Position numbers and translations under genes: made by a program
From: Pseudomonas beijingensis
GTDB taxonomy: Bacteria > Pseudomonadota > Gammaproteobacteria > Pseudomonadales > Pseudomonadaceae
Direction of reading: 5' to 3'
Assembly: GCF_030687295.1 (NCBI RefSeq)
Contig: NZ_CP117425.1
Coordinates: forward strand, 1,053,501 to 1,117,500
DNA: 64,000 nucleotides
Shown here: one piece after another, positions 24,442 through 32,487 of the stretch
How positions within the stretch are numbered: position 1 is the stretch's first letter
How the letters are laid out: every line of letters begins with the position of its first letter
The notes under the pieces: model-generated
The model's database searches: none
Seen by the model: the letters and a program-made list of their open reading frames with translations, nothing else
What the model was told of the DNA's origin: nothing

Positions 24442-26631
24442 ATGACAGATTGGCTCCAGAGCTATGGAGAAATGGCCGAACGGCTTCGCCGTCATCCGTG
24501 GGAGGACACGCCGCTCGGGCCGCCTGCGCAGTGGCCCGATGTGTTGAAGACCACCGTGGCGCTGAGCCTGGCCTCGCATTTTCCCCAGGCCATCATATGG
24601 GGCCCGGACCTGATCACCTTGTACAACGATGCGTTCCTGCCGATCCTCGGCAGCAAGCCCGAGGCGCTGGGGCGGCGGTTCGATGAGGTGTGGCAAGAAG
24701 CCTGGAGCGATATCGGGCCCATCGTGCAGGGCGCCTTCGATGGGCAAGCCACTTATATAGAGAACTTTCCCCTGGTCATCGAGCGCGGCGGCGGTCCTGA
24801 GCAGGCTTATTTCACGTTCTGCTACAGCCCCATCCGCGACCAGTTCGGCACGGTGGTGGGCATGTTGGACACGGTCACCGAGACCACTTCGACGGTGTTC
24901 ATGACCCAGCGCCTGGCCGTGCTGGATGCCATCGGCAATGCCGTGGCGAACGCCACCGATCCGCAGAGCATCATGGCGACCACCACGCGGATTCTGGCGG
25001 CGCATCTGAACCTGTCCAATTGTGCCTACGCGGACATGGATGAGGACGAGGACGGTTTCACCATTCGCGGTGATTGGGCCAGGGCCGGTTCGCCCCATAT
25101 TCTCGGGCATTATCGGCTGGCTGATTTCGGTCGTCTGGCCGTCACCAATCTGCGAGCCGGCAAACCGCTGGTGATCAACGATAACCTCAAGGAGCTGGCG
25201 CCGGAGGAAGCGGCGACGTTCCAGGCCATTGGCATCGCGGCCACCATCTGCGTGCCGTTGATCAAGGGCGGGCGATTGACCGCGCTGATGGCGATCCACG
25301 ATAAAACACCGCGGGTCTGGTCATCCAACGACCTGGCGCTGCTGATGGAAGTCACGGAGCGGTCCTGGGCTCACATCGAGCGCGCCCGTGCCGATGCTGC
25401 CGTGCGCGAAGGCCTGGCGGCCCTGGCCGAATTGAATGCGACGCTGGAAGAGCGGGTCGAGGAACGCACTACGCGCTTGAAACAGACCGAAGCGGCACTG
25501 CGCCAGTCGCAAAAACTCGAAGCCATCGGCCAGCTCACCGGTGGCGTGGCTCATGACTTCAATAACCTGCTGACGATTATCCGTTCTTCGGTGGACTTCC
25601 TGCGCATGCCCAACTTGTCCGAAGAGCGCCGGCAACGCTACATGACGGCGGTGTCCGAAACCGTGGATCGCGCCTCCAAGTTGACCAGCCAGTTGCTCGC
25701 GTTTGCCCGGCGCCAGCCGTTGAAGCCCGAGGTTATCGATGTGGGCAAACAAGTGCAGAGCCTGGGGGACATGCTGCAAACCGTTACCGGGGCACGGATC
25801 CAGGTCAACGTCGAGTTGTGCGATCGACCCTGTTACATCCGCGCGGATCTGAGCCAGTTCGAGACAGCGCTGATCAACATGGCCCTCAACGCCCGGGATG
25901 CGATGAATGGTCAGGGCACGCTGTGGCTTCGGGTCAGTTGCGGCGGTGGCATGCCGCCGATCCGTGGTCATGCCGGGGCCGGGCAATCCTTTGCCGCCAT
26001 AGCCTTGGCTGACACCGGTACCGGTATTGACCCGCAAGTGCTTGAGCACATCTTCGAACCCTTCTTCACTACCAAGGAAGTGGGCAAGGGCACGGGGCTG
26101 GGCTTGTCCCAGGTGTTCGGCTTTGCCAAGCAGTCCGGTGGCAACGTCGATGTTTCGACCGTGGTGGGCGAGGGAACGGTGTTCACGTTGTACCTCCCGG
26201 AAGTGGCGCCCGAGAAAAACCACGAGCCGGTCAGGGAAGAGGTCACGCACCTGGTGCTGGAAAAGGGCAAGCGCCGGGTGTTGATCGTGGAAGACAACCT
26301 GGAGGTGGGGCGTTTTGCCAACCAGATCCTCCAGGACCTGGGCTACGAAACGGCCTGGGCGACCAACGCCGAAGAAGCGCTGGAAATGGTCGGGCCGGAC
26401 GCGATGGCCTTCGACGCGGTATTTTCTGACGTGGTGATGCCAGGCATCAGCGGTATCGCCCTGGCCCGGGAACTGCACCAGCGTCGCCCGGATCTACCGG
26501 TGGTGCTCACTTCCGGCTACAGCGAAGAGCTGGCCCACAGGGGGCATGAGGGCTTTGAGTTCTTGTCCAAACCCTATTCAGCCGATCAGGTTTCCCGGGT
26601 TTTGAACCGGACGATGCTGGGCACTGAATGA
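24442..26631 (+). CDS. Hybrid sensor histidine kinase / response regulator
   Basis: A 729-residue soluble hybrid kinase with no membrane segment. Domains: PAS-like sensor at about 20-150 (FPQAIIWGPDLITLYNDAFL), GAF at about 165-320 (VCVPL-type core, ATICVPLIKGGRLTALMAI), a coiled coil (LNATLEERVEERTTRLKQTE), HisKA with GQLTGGVAHDFNNLLTIIRS, HATPase with NALNARDAM-type N box (INMALNARDAM), DTGTGIDPQVLEHIFEPFFT and GTGLGLSQV, and a C-terminal receiver with the phospho-Asp in FDAVFSDVVMPG. The ATG at 24442 has AAGGA 8 bases upstream. Such PAS-GAF hybrids lacking a partner regulator usually relay elsewhere; signal unknown. Confidence 0.9.
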   Translation: MTDWLQSYGEMAERLRRHPWEDTPLGPPAQWPDVLKTTVALSLASHFPQAIIWGPDLITLYNDAFLPILGSKPEALGRRFDEVWQEAWSDIGPIVQGAFDGQATYIENFPLVIERGGGPEQAYFTFCYSPIRDQFGTVVGMLDTVTETTSTVFMTQRLAVLDAIGNAVANATDPQSIMATTTRILAAHLNLSNCAYADMDEDEDGFTIRGDWARAGSPHILGHYRLADFGRLAVTNLRAGKPLVINDNLKELAPEEAATFQAIGIAATICVPLIKGGRLTALMAIHDKTPRVWSSNDLALLMEVTERSWAHIERARADAAVREGLAALAELNATLEERVEERTTRLKQTEAALRQSQKLEAIGQLTGGVAHDFNNLLTIIRSSVDFLRMPNLSEERRQRYMTAVSETVDRASKLTSQLLAFARRQPLKPEVIDVGKQVQSLGDMLQTVTGARIQVNVELCDRPCYIRADLSQFETALINMALNARDAMNGQGTLWLRVSCGGGMPPIRGHAGAGQSFAAIALADTGTGIDPQVLEHIFEPFFTTKEVGKGTGLGLSQVFGFAKQSGGNVDVSTVVGEGTVFTLYLPEVAPEKNHEPVREEVTHLVLEKGKRRVLIVEDNLEVGRFANQILQDLGYETAWATNAEEALEMVGPDAMAFDAVFSDVVMPGISGIALARELHQRRPDLPVVLTSGYSEELAHRGHEGFEFLSKPYSADQVSRVLNRTMLGTE

Positions 26632-26787
26632 GTGTTTCCTTTTTGAAACAGTGAGTTCCATTCGTCGGCGAAGGGTGTTGTGGAATCAACAGTCTGTTGA
26701 TGACCAACTAGTCTCATTGTCGTGAAGGTCGATATTGTCAGGCAACCGTTTGTTGTCGGTATGGACCTCAATGAAAGGGGAAAGGCA

Positions 26788-26973
26788 ATGGGAACACCAT
26801 ACAGCGAGGAGCACGGAGCCGCTTATCCGATCAATGAAGGGTTGCAATGTGGCCAGTCGACCTACCATGCAGACTTTGGCGACGAGCCGATCAAGTCCAT
26901 CAGGACGAAGGTGGCCAAAGTGCAGCGAGGGGAGAAGGCCAAGTTTTTACCCAGGGTTCCGGTCAAGAAGTGA
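26788..26973 (+). CDS. Small hypothetical protein
   Basis: A 61-residue polar protein, MGTPYSEEHGAAYPINEGLQ then CGQSTYHADFGDEPIKSIRT and a basic tail. No family recognised. The ATG at 26788 follows GGGGAAAGGCA; earlier in-frame ATGs at 26722 and 26761 lack a ribosome-binding site. Coding is supported mainly by the open frame and the ribosome-binding site. Confidence 0.5.
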   Translation: MGTPYSEEHGAAYPINEGLQCGQSTYHADFGDEPIKSIRTKVAKVQRGEKAKFLPRVPVKK

Positions 26974-26981
26974 CGGGAATC

Positions 26982-27086
26982 GTGGTAGGGGAGCTTGCTC
27001 CCACCGGGCTGCATGGCAGCCCTTTTTTATGGGCGCTTGGCGTTGGTGCGCCAGCCCGGTCAAGCGGGAGCAAGCTCCCTTGCCAC
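26982..27086. repeat. REPIN (inverted REP pair)
   Basis: GTGGTAGGGGAGCTTGCTCC opens the element and GGAGCAAGCTCCCTTGCCAC closes it, with GGGCTGC/GCAGCCC inside. It is a slightly diverged copy of the GTGGCGAGGGAG class. Confidence 0.82.
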
Positions 27087-27162
27087 GGGGAATATTTCGG
27101 TTTCTAGATAAATATTTTTCATCTTTTCTCAACTGGCGGTTTCTTTCACGTTTCTTTCACAA

Positions 27163-27231
27163 GCAGGTACGTACTCTCAGCTCATCCGTTAGAAAGCAGT
27201 ACCTGCCCGTTTCCCCAGCGGGCTTTTTTTT
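27163..27231 (+). ncRNA. Candidate small RNA with intrinsic terminator
   Basis: GCAGGTAC (27163-27170) and GTACCTGC (27199-27206) pair over a 28-base loop, followed at once by GCCCG (27205-27209) and CGGGC (27219-27223) and a run of eight T. The two stems share two bases, so they may compete or stack. No gene ends just before it except the small protein 190 bases upstream with a REPIN between, so a stand-alone sRNA is plausible. The rest of 26974-27354 contains the REPIN and the promoter region of the glycine-zipper gene. Confidence 0.5.
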
Positions 27232-27354
27232 GCCTGTCATAAAATAATCCGCCGTTTCGTTGTCCAACCGTCATGGCTGACGCTGTTTGGCGTACACTCG
27301 CGCCCGCGCGCACTGGCCATTTCTCCCCGATGCGGCATTCTTGAGGTTTCTATC

Positions 27355-27771
27355 ATGCGTTTGACTTTGTCCACCTTGGTACTGGGGTTGGTAGTTGCCC
27401 AGGGCGCGATGGCTGCCGGCGACGGTACCGCTGCAGTCGGCGGCGGTCTGGGCGGTGTGTTGGGCAACGTGGTCGGCCAGCAAATGGGCGGCAGCACAGG
27501 CGCCGCGATCGGCGCGGGCGTCGGCGGCGCAGCCGGCAGCGCCGTGGGCGCGCGCAAGGGCAGCCGCACCGAAGCCGCCATCGGCGGTGGCCTGGGTTCG
27601 GCCGGTGGCTCGATCGTCGGTAACCGTCTGGGCGGCTCCACCGGCTCCACCATCGGTGCTGGCGTCGGCGGCGCAGCGGGCGGCGCGTTGGGCAGCAACC
27701 TGTCCAATGACAACCACGGTCACTCCGGTGGTAAGAAGCACAAGCATAAGCCCAAGAGAAATCATCGTTAA
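27355..27771 (+). CDS. Glycine-zipper domain exported protein
   Basis: A 138-residue protein with signal peptide MRLTLSTLVLGLVVAQGAMA and two tandem copies of a Gly-rich repeat of about 45 residues (GGSTGAAIGAGVGGAAGSAV and GGSTGSTIGAGVGGAAGGAL), the Gly-zipper pattern used for membrane insertion or helix packing. The C-terminus is basic and His/Lys rich (GGKKHKHKPKRNHR). It is probably an outer-membrane or periplasmic protein. Function unknown. Confidence 0.8.
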   Translation: MRLTLSTLVLGLVVAQGAMAAGDGTAAVGGGLGGVLGNVVGQQMGGSTGAAIGAGVGGAAGSAVGARKGSRTEAAIGGGLGSAGGSIVGNRLGGSTGSTIGAGVGGAAGGALGSNLSNDNHGHSGGKKHKHKPKRNHR

Positions 27772-27830
27772 GCGGATGCTTGGATGAATGGACTCGGCCT
27801 TGTGCCGTAATGCTGTTCACTTAGAAAAAA

Positions 27831-27867
27831 CGGCGCTTCTTTCAGAAATGGGAAGCGCCGTTTTTTT
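27831..27867. terminator. Strong bidirectional terminator
   Basis: CGGCGCTTC (27831-27839) and GAAGCGCCG (27852-27860) form a 9-bp stem with a 12-base loop, flanked by a run of A before and seven T after, so it can stop transcription in both directions. It closes the glycine-zipper transcript. Confidence 0.85.
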
Positions 27868-27955
27868 GCTTTTTTTATTGACGGAGCGTCGAGCTCAAGA
27901 GCCCAAAGCAAGAGCAGCAGACAGCTCCAGCCGCTGTGCAACAGCACCACCGCCA

Positions 27956-28187
27956 TCGCGAGCAAGCTCGCTCCCACACAGTTTTTTGATCGTTTATAAG
28001 ATCAGTGTCCACCGACGATCCCTGTGGGAGCCGAGCTTGCTCGCGATGGCGGTGGGTCAGCTTGCATCAGTATTGGATGTGCCGCCGTCTTCGCGAGCAA
28101 GCCCGCTCCCACAATCGGATCGGGGGTATAACCGGAGAGCCAGGTCGGCTGTCAGGCCGCCTCGCGAGCAAGCTTTGCTCCCACAGG
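27956..28187. repeat. Cluster of four REP elements
   Basis: Alternating copies of TCGCGAGCAAGCTCGCTCCC and its complement occur at 27956-27979, 28023-28046, 28091-28113 and 28161-28187, the second REP class in this window. The two outer-left copies form one REPIN; the third and fourth are in the same orientation and are imperfect. Confidence 0.85.
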
Positions 28188-28295
28188 TCCAGCTCAAACA
28201 AGTCTGATGGGTGTACACCCCCCCGCAAGAACCAGGTCGGCTATCAGGCCGCCTCGCGGTGGACGTTGATCTCGGCGCCCCGTTAACCACGATGG

Positions 28296-28405
28296 CCGAA
28301 CGCAGGCATTGTGGAGTGGGCATCCCGGCATGGATGCCGGGATAGCCGCGCTGGGGCCATGGATGGCCCTTCGCGACGGGCCCACGGAGCAATGCCTGCG
28401 TTCGG
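28296..28405. repeat. Nested-palindrome intergenic element
   Basis: A perfect 16-base inverted repeat, CCGAACGCAGGCATTG (28296-28311) and its complement (28390-28405), encloses two further hairpins: ATCCCGGCA/TGCCGGGAT near 28321-28344 and GGGCCA/TGGCCC near 28356-28372. Sequence on to about 28560 (GTTTTGGTTACTTTTGCC, AAAAGTGACCCGCCGTCAGG) resembles a longer dispersed repeat that I recall from Pseudomonas intergenic regions. No coding gene is supported in 27868-28622. Confidence 0.6.
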
Positions 28406-28622
28406 GCACACCGAGCCTAGGCGAGGTGCCAAGTGGTGGGGCAGAAGCGTTTTGGTTACTTTTGCCTGGGCCGGCATTCCGGCTTCTCAAAAGTGACCCG
28501 CCGTCAGGGCGGAACCATAAGCAGCCGTTACCCAAAAAACGGATATACACACCAATCCTCAGGAACGATTGCCACCCCCCCACCTCAAATTCATACATCC
28601 ATCAGCAATCGCGAGGTGCGCC

Positions 28623-28772
28623 ATGACACCGGAAACCGAAGGCAAGGAAGAAAAAGGCCCAACGGGCGTTCCCTTCATCAATGATCCGGGCCTCAACGAC
28701 CCAGGCAATGAAGACCCCGGTTCCCTGATGGACGACGCCCAGGTGCCTTTGCTCGACGACGAAGAACGCTGA
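28623..28772 (+). CDS. Small acidic hypothetical protein
   Basis: A 49-residue very acidic protein, MTPETEGKEEKGPTGVPFIN then DPGLNDPGNEDPGSLMDDAQ, with a repeated NDPG/NEDPG motif. A GCGAGGTGCGCC leader precedes the ATG. No family recognised; likely disordered. It lies ahead of another small acidic gene on the same strand. Confidence 0.5.
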   Translation: MTPETEGKEEKGPTGVPFINDPGLNDPGNEDPGSLMDDAQVPLLDDEER

Positions 28773-28866
28773 ACTTGAGGACGAATCCTACAAGTGAAGT
28801 CGCTCAAACGGATCGCCCGCGTTCTTTAAGCTGCAGGACAGGTGCATGCACCTGCCAGGAGATTGT

Positions 28867-29070
28867 ATGACTGCCGATTCCCCCGTTCCCAATGACGAAG
28901 AAACCCCGGAATACCCGCTGCCATCGCCCACCAACCCGCTGAGCCGCGACCAGCTCCCACCCGATGACGAAGCGGGCGTCGAGCAGGTGCCCAGCGACGA
29001 CGAGGATGTCGAAGCGACCCCGGATGATCCGGACATCGCCGGTGACGACGCCTCCGGCACGCCGAGCTGA
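28867..29070 (+). CDS. Small acidic Pro-rich protein
   Basis: A 67-residue protein dominated by Asp, Glu and Pro (MTADSPVPNDEETPEYPLPS, QVPSDDEDVEATPDDPDIAG). CAGGAG 5 bases before the ATG at 28867 is a good ribosome-binding site. Intrinsically disordered by composition; function unknown. It is 90 bases upstream of the Gly/Ser-rich secreted protein. Confidence 0.55.
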   Translation: MTADSPVPNDEETPEYPLPSPTNPLSRDQLPPDDEAGVEQVPSDDEDVEATPDDPDIAGDDASGTPS

Positions 29071-29158
29071 TCGGCAGGCCCGCCTGTCGATCCAGTGGCA
29101 CCATCGGCCCGCCACGCCTGCCAGACATCAGGTAAGTACCTTGAAAAGGAGACTCACC

Positions 29159-29533
29159 ATGATGAAGTCCAACATGACAGCGCTGACACTCGCCGGGATT
29201 CTTTCCGTCAGTTCGTTGGCCGCTTTCGCACAGTCTTCGAGCAGCACGCCGCCTGTGGACAAGGGCGGGATGCCGCCTTCCTCGGAAATGGAAGCCGGCT
29301 CCAAGTCCGGTGCCAGCGGTAACGCCTTGCCTCCGGGCTCCGTGGGGGGCGGCAATGGTGGCGATGCCAGCGGCAGCAGCACCAGCCCCGGCACGGGCAG
29401 CGGTTCGATGAGTGGCGGCAGCACGATGGGCGGCGCCGACGCAGGCGGTGGGACCAACGGCGGAACCGGTACCAGCGACAGTGGTGGCAGTTCGGGCGGC
29501 AGTGGCTCGGGGTCGGGCGGCTCCGGTCAGTAA
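29159..29533 (+). CDS. Secreted Gly/Ser-rich low-complexity protein
   Basis: A 124-residue protein with a signal peptide (MMKSNMTALTLAGILSVSSL, cleavage after AFAQ or nearby) and a mature chain almost wholly of Gly, Ser, Thr, Asn and Asp. The ATG at 29159 has GGAG 7 bases upstream. No fold is expected. It may be a surface or matrix component, or a stress-related periplasmic protein; unassigned. Confidence 0.6.
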   Translation: MMKSNMTALTLAGILSVSSLAAFAQSSSSTPPVDKGGMPPSSEMEAGSKSGASGNALPPGSVGGGNGGDASGSSTSPGTGSGSMSGGSTMGGADAGGGTNGGTGTSDSGGSSGGSGSGSGGSGQ

Positions 29534-29559
29534 CCTTTCATCCGACACGATCCGCTTTT

Positions 29560-29651
29560 GTGGCGAGGGAGCTTGCTCCCGCTGGGTTGCGCAGCGACCC
29601 CAAGATCCAACGGCCGCTACGCAGCCGAGCGGGAGCAAGCTCCCTCGCCAC
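29560..29651. repeat. REPIN (inverted REP pair)
   Basis: GTGGCGAGGGAGCTTGCTCC at the left and GGAGCAAGCTCCCTCGCCAC at the right flank a central segment with TTGCGCAGCG and CGCTACGCAGCC. First REP class. Confidence 0.88.
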
Positions 29652-29787
29652 GGACCCCATTCACCGATTTCCCATTGCCGGTTCCAAGCCCCCTTCGTTA
29701 TCCTGCTGAATCCTTTAAGGCGAACACGCCGCCCTGGCCGCACCTGAGCCATCCCTGGAATGTTGTGTTGATAACGGATCAGATGCG

Positions 29788-30483
29788 ATGAATGCACCGC
29801 TGAAAGAGTTTGGCCCGATCAAGGCTGTGATTTTCGACATGGATGGGCTGTTGCTGGACACCGAGGGGATCTACACCGAGGTCACCTCCATCATCGCCGA
29901 GCGCTACGGGCGCACGTTCGACTGGAGCGTCAAGCAGAACATCATCGGGCGCGGGGCCACGGACCTGGCCAATTACGTCGTCCAGGCACTGGAGTTGCCG
30001 ATCACCCCCCAGGAATTCCTGGTCATCCGCGAGCCCTTGATGCGCGAGCGTTTTCCTCACGCCCTGGGCATGCCCGGCGCCGAGGAACTGGTGCGGCATC
30101 TCAAGGCCCATAACATTCCGATTGCCGTGGGGACCAGTTCGTCGAGCCCCACGTTCGCGCTGAAAACCACGTTGCACCGGGACTGGTTCGCGCTGTTCGA
30201 TTGCATCGTGACGGCGGACGACCCAGAGGTCGGTGCGGCAAAACCGGCGCCGGATATCTTCCTCACCGCCGCCCGGCGCCTGGGTGTCGAGCCGCGCGAC
30301 TGCCTGGTGTTCGAGGACTCTCCGTTCGGTGTGACGGCCGCGAAAGCCGCCGGCATGACCGCCATTGCCATTCCGGACTCGGCCATGGCGGACGAAAAAT
30401 ATGCCCATGCCGATGGGATCATTCGCTCCTTGAAGATGTTTCAGCCAAGCCTTTGCGGTTTGCCGGAACTGGAGTGGGCCTGA
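29788..30483 (+). CDS. HAD-superfamily phosphatase (subfamily IA)
   Basis: A 231-residue HAD hydrolase: FDMDGLLLDT (nucleophile and acid Asp), VGTSSSSP (motif II Ser), AAKPAPDIFL (motif III Lys) and CLVFEDSPFGVTAAKAAGM (motif IV). The cap (residues 25-95, helical) matches the pseudouridine-5'-phosphatase / beta-phosphoglucomutase-like group. It dephosphorylates a small metabolite that cannot be named here. Cytoplasmic. Confidence 0.88.
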   Translation: MNAPLKEFGPIKAVIFDMDGLLLDTEGIYTEVTSIIAERYGRTFDWSVKQNIIGRGATDLANYVVQALELPITPQEFLVIREPLMRERFPHALGMPGAEELVRHLKAHNIPIAVGTSSSSPTFALKTTLHRDWFALFDCIVTADDPEVGAAKPAPDIFLTAARRLGVEPRDCLVFEDSPFGVTAAKAAGMTAIAIPDSAMADEKYAHADGIIRSLKMFQPSLCGLPELEWA

Positions 30484-30509
30484 TAGGAAAGGGCTGCTGC
30501 GCAGCCCAG

Positions 30510-30531
30510 CGGGAGCAAGCTCCCTCGCCAC
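30510..30531. repeat. Single REP element
   Basis: CGGGAGCAAGCTCCCTCGCC is one half of the first REP class, preceded by GCTGCGCAGCCCAG, in the gap between the HAD gene and the convergent SDR. Confidence 0.75.
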
Positions 30532-30545
30532 ATGGTTAGCCCGGA

Positions 30546-31292
30546 TCAGGCACCAAAACCACCGTCGATGGTCAGGCTGGCACCGGTGATGTAGCCGGCT
30601 TCCGGTCCTGCCAGGTAAGCCACGAAACTAGCGATTTCATCGACGTTGCCGTAGCGCCCGATGGCCATCAGCGACATCAGGCTGGAGGCGAAGTCGCTGT
30701 CGGCCGGGTTCATGTCGGTGTCCACCGGGCCGGGCTGCACATTGTTGACGGTGATGCCGCGCGGGCCGAGGTCACGGGCCAGGCCTTTGGTCAGGCCCAC
30801 CAGCGCGGATTTGCTCATGGCGTACGTGGCACCTCCGACGAAGGGCATGCGGTCGGCGTTGGTGCTGCCGATATTGATGACGCGTCCGCCTTCGGTCATG
30901 TGCCGCGCGGCCGCCTGGGTGGCGACGAACACGCTGCGCACGTTGACGGCCAGGGTCTGGTCGAAATCTTCGAGTTTGAATTCATCCAGCGGCCCCATGG
31001 CCAGCACGCCGGCGTTATTGACCAGAATGTCCAACCGGCCAAAAGCCTCGACGGTGGCGGCGACGGCGTTACGGACGGCCTCGGCGTCGGCGCTGTCGGC
31101 CTTGATTGCCAGGGCCTTGCCGCCGGCGGCGATGATGCTGTTCTGCAATTCTTCGGATTTTGCGCCAGAGCTGACGTAGGTGAAGGCCACGGCGGTGCCT
31201 TCTGCGGCAAGGCGTTTGACGATGGCGGCGCCGATGCCGCGAGAACCGCCCTGGATCAAGGCGACTTTGCCGTTCAGTGCTTGGGTACTCAT
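30546..31292 (-). CDS. SDR family oxidoreductase (FabG-like)
   Basis: A 248-residue classical short-chain dehydrogenase: VALIQGGSRGIGAAIV cofactor motif, NNAGVLAMGP, Ser in INIGSTNADRM, and the YAMSK catalytic Tyr-Lys pair, ending with YITGASLTIDGGFGA. The ATG at 31292 has GGAG 6 bases upstream; the frame could open at a TTG four codons earlier. It is divergent from a LysR regulator across a palindrome at 31390-31408, so the regulator very likely controls it. Substrate unknown. Confidence 0.88.
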   Translation of the reverse strand: MSTQALNGKVALIQGGSRGIGAAIVKRLAAEGTAVAFTYVSSGAKSEELQNSIIAAGGKALAIKADSADAEAVRNAVAATVEAFGRLDILVNNAGVLAMGPLDEFKLEDFDQTLAVNVRSVFVATQAAARHMTEGGRVINIGSTNADRMPFVGGATYAMSKSALVGLTKGLARDLGPRGITVNNVQPGPVDTDMNPADSDFASSLMSLMAIGRYGNVDEIASFVAYLAGPEAGYITGASLTIDGGFGA

Positions 31293-31389
31293 GATGTTCT
31301 CCAAAAAGTGCCGGGGCGAGGTGCCGCGGTGATGGAGCGAGTATCAAGAAGACGTCATGGGCTGTGTAGACCGCCATTGCTATAGTCTG

Positions 31390-31408
31390 TCTAAACCAAA
31401 AGTTTAGA
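31390..31408. promoter_or_regulatory. LysR operator in the SDR/LysR divergent region
   Basis: TCTAAAC-CAAAA-GTTTAGA is a perfect 7-base inverted repeat with a 5-base centre and contains the T-N11-A core typical of LysR binding sites. It lies just before the LysR start at 31418 and about 100 bases from the SDR start. Confidence 0.65.
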
Positions 31409-31417
31409 GTGAGGCCC

Positions 31418-32341
31418 ATGGAGACCTTTAACAGTATCGAATGCTTTGTGCGCAGCGCCGAAGTCGGCAGCTTTGCCGAGGCGGCGCGACGTTTGAGCGT
31501 GACCCCGGCGGCGGTGGGTAAAAGCGTCGCCAAGCTGGAGGCGCGCATGGGGGTACGCCTGTTCCAGCGCAGCACCCGCAGCTTGAGGCTGACCGAAGCC
31601 GGCCAGTTGTTCTTGAGGGAGGTCGGCAGCAGCTTCAACACCATCCAGAACGCCGTCGCCAACTTGGCCAGCGCCGGCGGGCAACCGGCGGGGACCCTGA
31701 AGGTGAGCATGGGCACGGCGTTCGGCCGATTGTATGTCGTGCCGTTACTGGGGGAGTTCTTGCGGCGCTACCCGGCGATCAACCCGGACTGGCACTTCGA
31801 TAACCGCCAGGTGGACCTGATCGGCCAGGGCTTCGATGCCGCCATCGGCGGCGGCTTCGAGTTGCCCCAGGGCGTGGTGGCGCGCAAGTTGGCGGTGGCC
31901 CATCGGGTGCTGGTTGCCTCAACGGACTATCTGCAAACCCATGCTGCGTTGGTGGAGCCGGAGGATCTGGCGCAGCACCAGGGCATCCTGATTCGTTCGC
32001 CACAAACCGGGCGGGTGCGTTCCTGGCAATTGACCAGCCGTACCCAGCAACACAGCCCGCTCATGCTCAAGACGCGCATGACCATGAGCGACTCGGAAGC
32101 CGACTGCGCGGCCGCGGCCCAGGGGCTAGGCATCGGCCTGGTGAGCATGCCGGTGGCCGTGCCCTACCTGGAGTCCGGCGCGTTGCAACGGGTGCTGCCG
32201 GACTGGTACGTCGACGATGGCAACATCTCCATCTACTACGCCGAACACAAATTGCTGCCGGGCAAGACCCGGGCGTTCGTGGATTTCATCATCGAGCAGT
32301 TTGCCGAGCAGGGGCTGGCGCAGCGGTTCAGTGCGGTTTGA
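31418..32341 (+). CDS. LysR family transcriptional regulator
   Basis: A 307-residue LysR regulator of the CrgA/AaeR-like group: METFNSIECFVRSAEVGSFA, KLEARMGVRLFQRSTRSLRL (HTH) and an effector domain with LPQGVVARKLAVAHRVLVAS. The ATG at 31418 is chosen over a GTG at 31409 because similarity begins there and GAGTGAGG precedes it. Divergent from the SDR at 30546, which is its likely target. Confidence 0.9.
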   Translation: METFNSIECFVRSAEVGSFAEAARRLSVTPAAVGKSVAKLEARMGVRLFQRSTRSLRLTEAGQLFLREVGSSFNTIQNAVANLASAGGQPAGTLKVSMGTAFGRLYVVPLLGEFLRRYPAINPDWHFDNRQVDLIGQGFDAAIGGGFELPQGVVARKLAVAHRVLVASTDYLQTHAALVEPEDLAQHQGILIRSPQTGRVRSWQLTSRTQQHSPLMLKTRMTMSDSEADCAAAAQGLGIGLVSMPVAVPYLESGALQRVLPDWYVDDGNISIYYAEHKLLPGKTRAFVDFIIEQFAEQGLAQRFSAV

Positions 32342-32368
32342 GTTGGGCTCTGGACCGAGTGGCCTCAA

Positions 32369-32458
32369 TCGCGAGCAAGCTCGCTCCCACAGGGTTGGTG
32401 GTGTTCACAAAACGGCTGATCACCACCCATCAACTGTGGGAGCGAGCTTGCTCGCGAT
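32369..32458. repeat. REPIN (second REP class)
   Basis: TCGCGAGCAAGCTCGCTCCC at the left and GGGAGCGAGCTTGCTCGCGA at the right, with TGGTGGTG/CACCACCC in the centre. It separates the LysR gene from the convergent racemase. Confidence 0.88.
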
Positions 32459-32487
32459 TGAGGGCACCTCGGTCTAAACCTGTGAGC

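Noticed and set aside
28311..28496. Open frame in the nested-palindrome element
   Set aside because: Its codons come from repeat arms on both strands; similar frames in such repeats are common false annotations.
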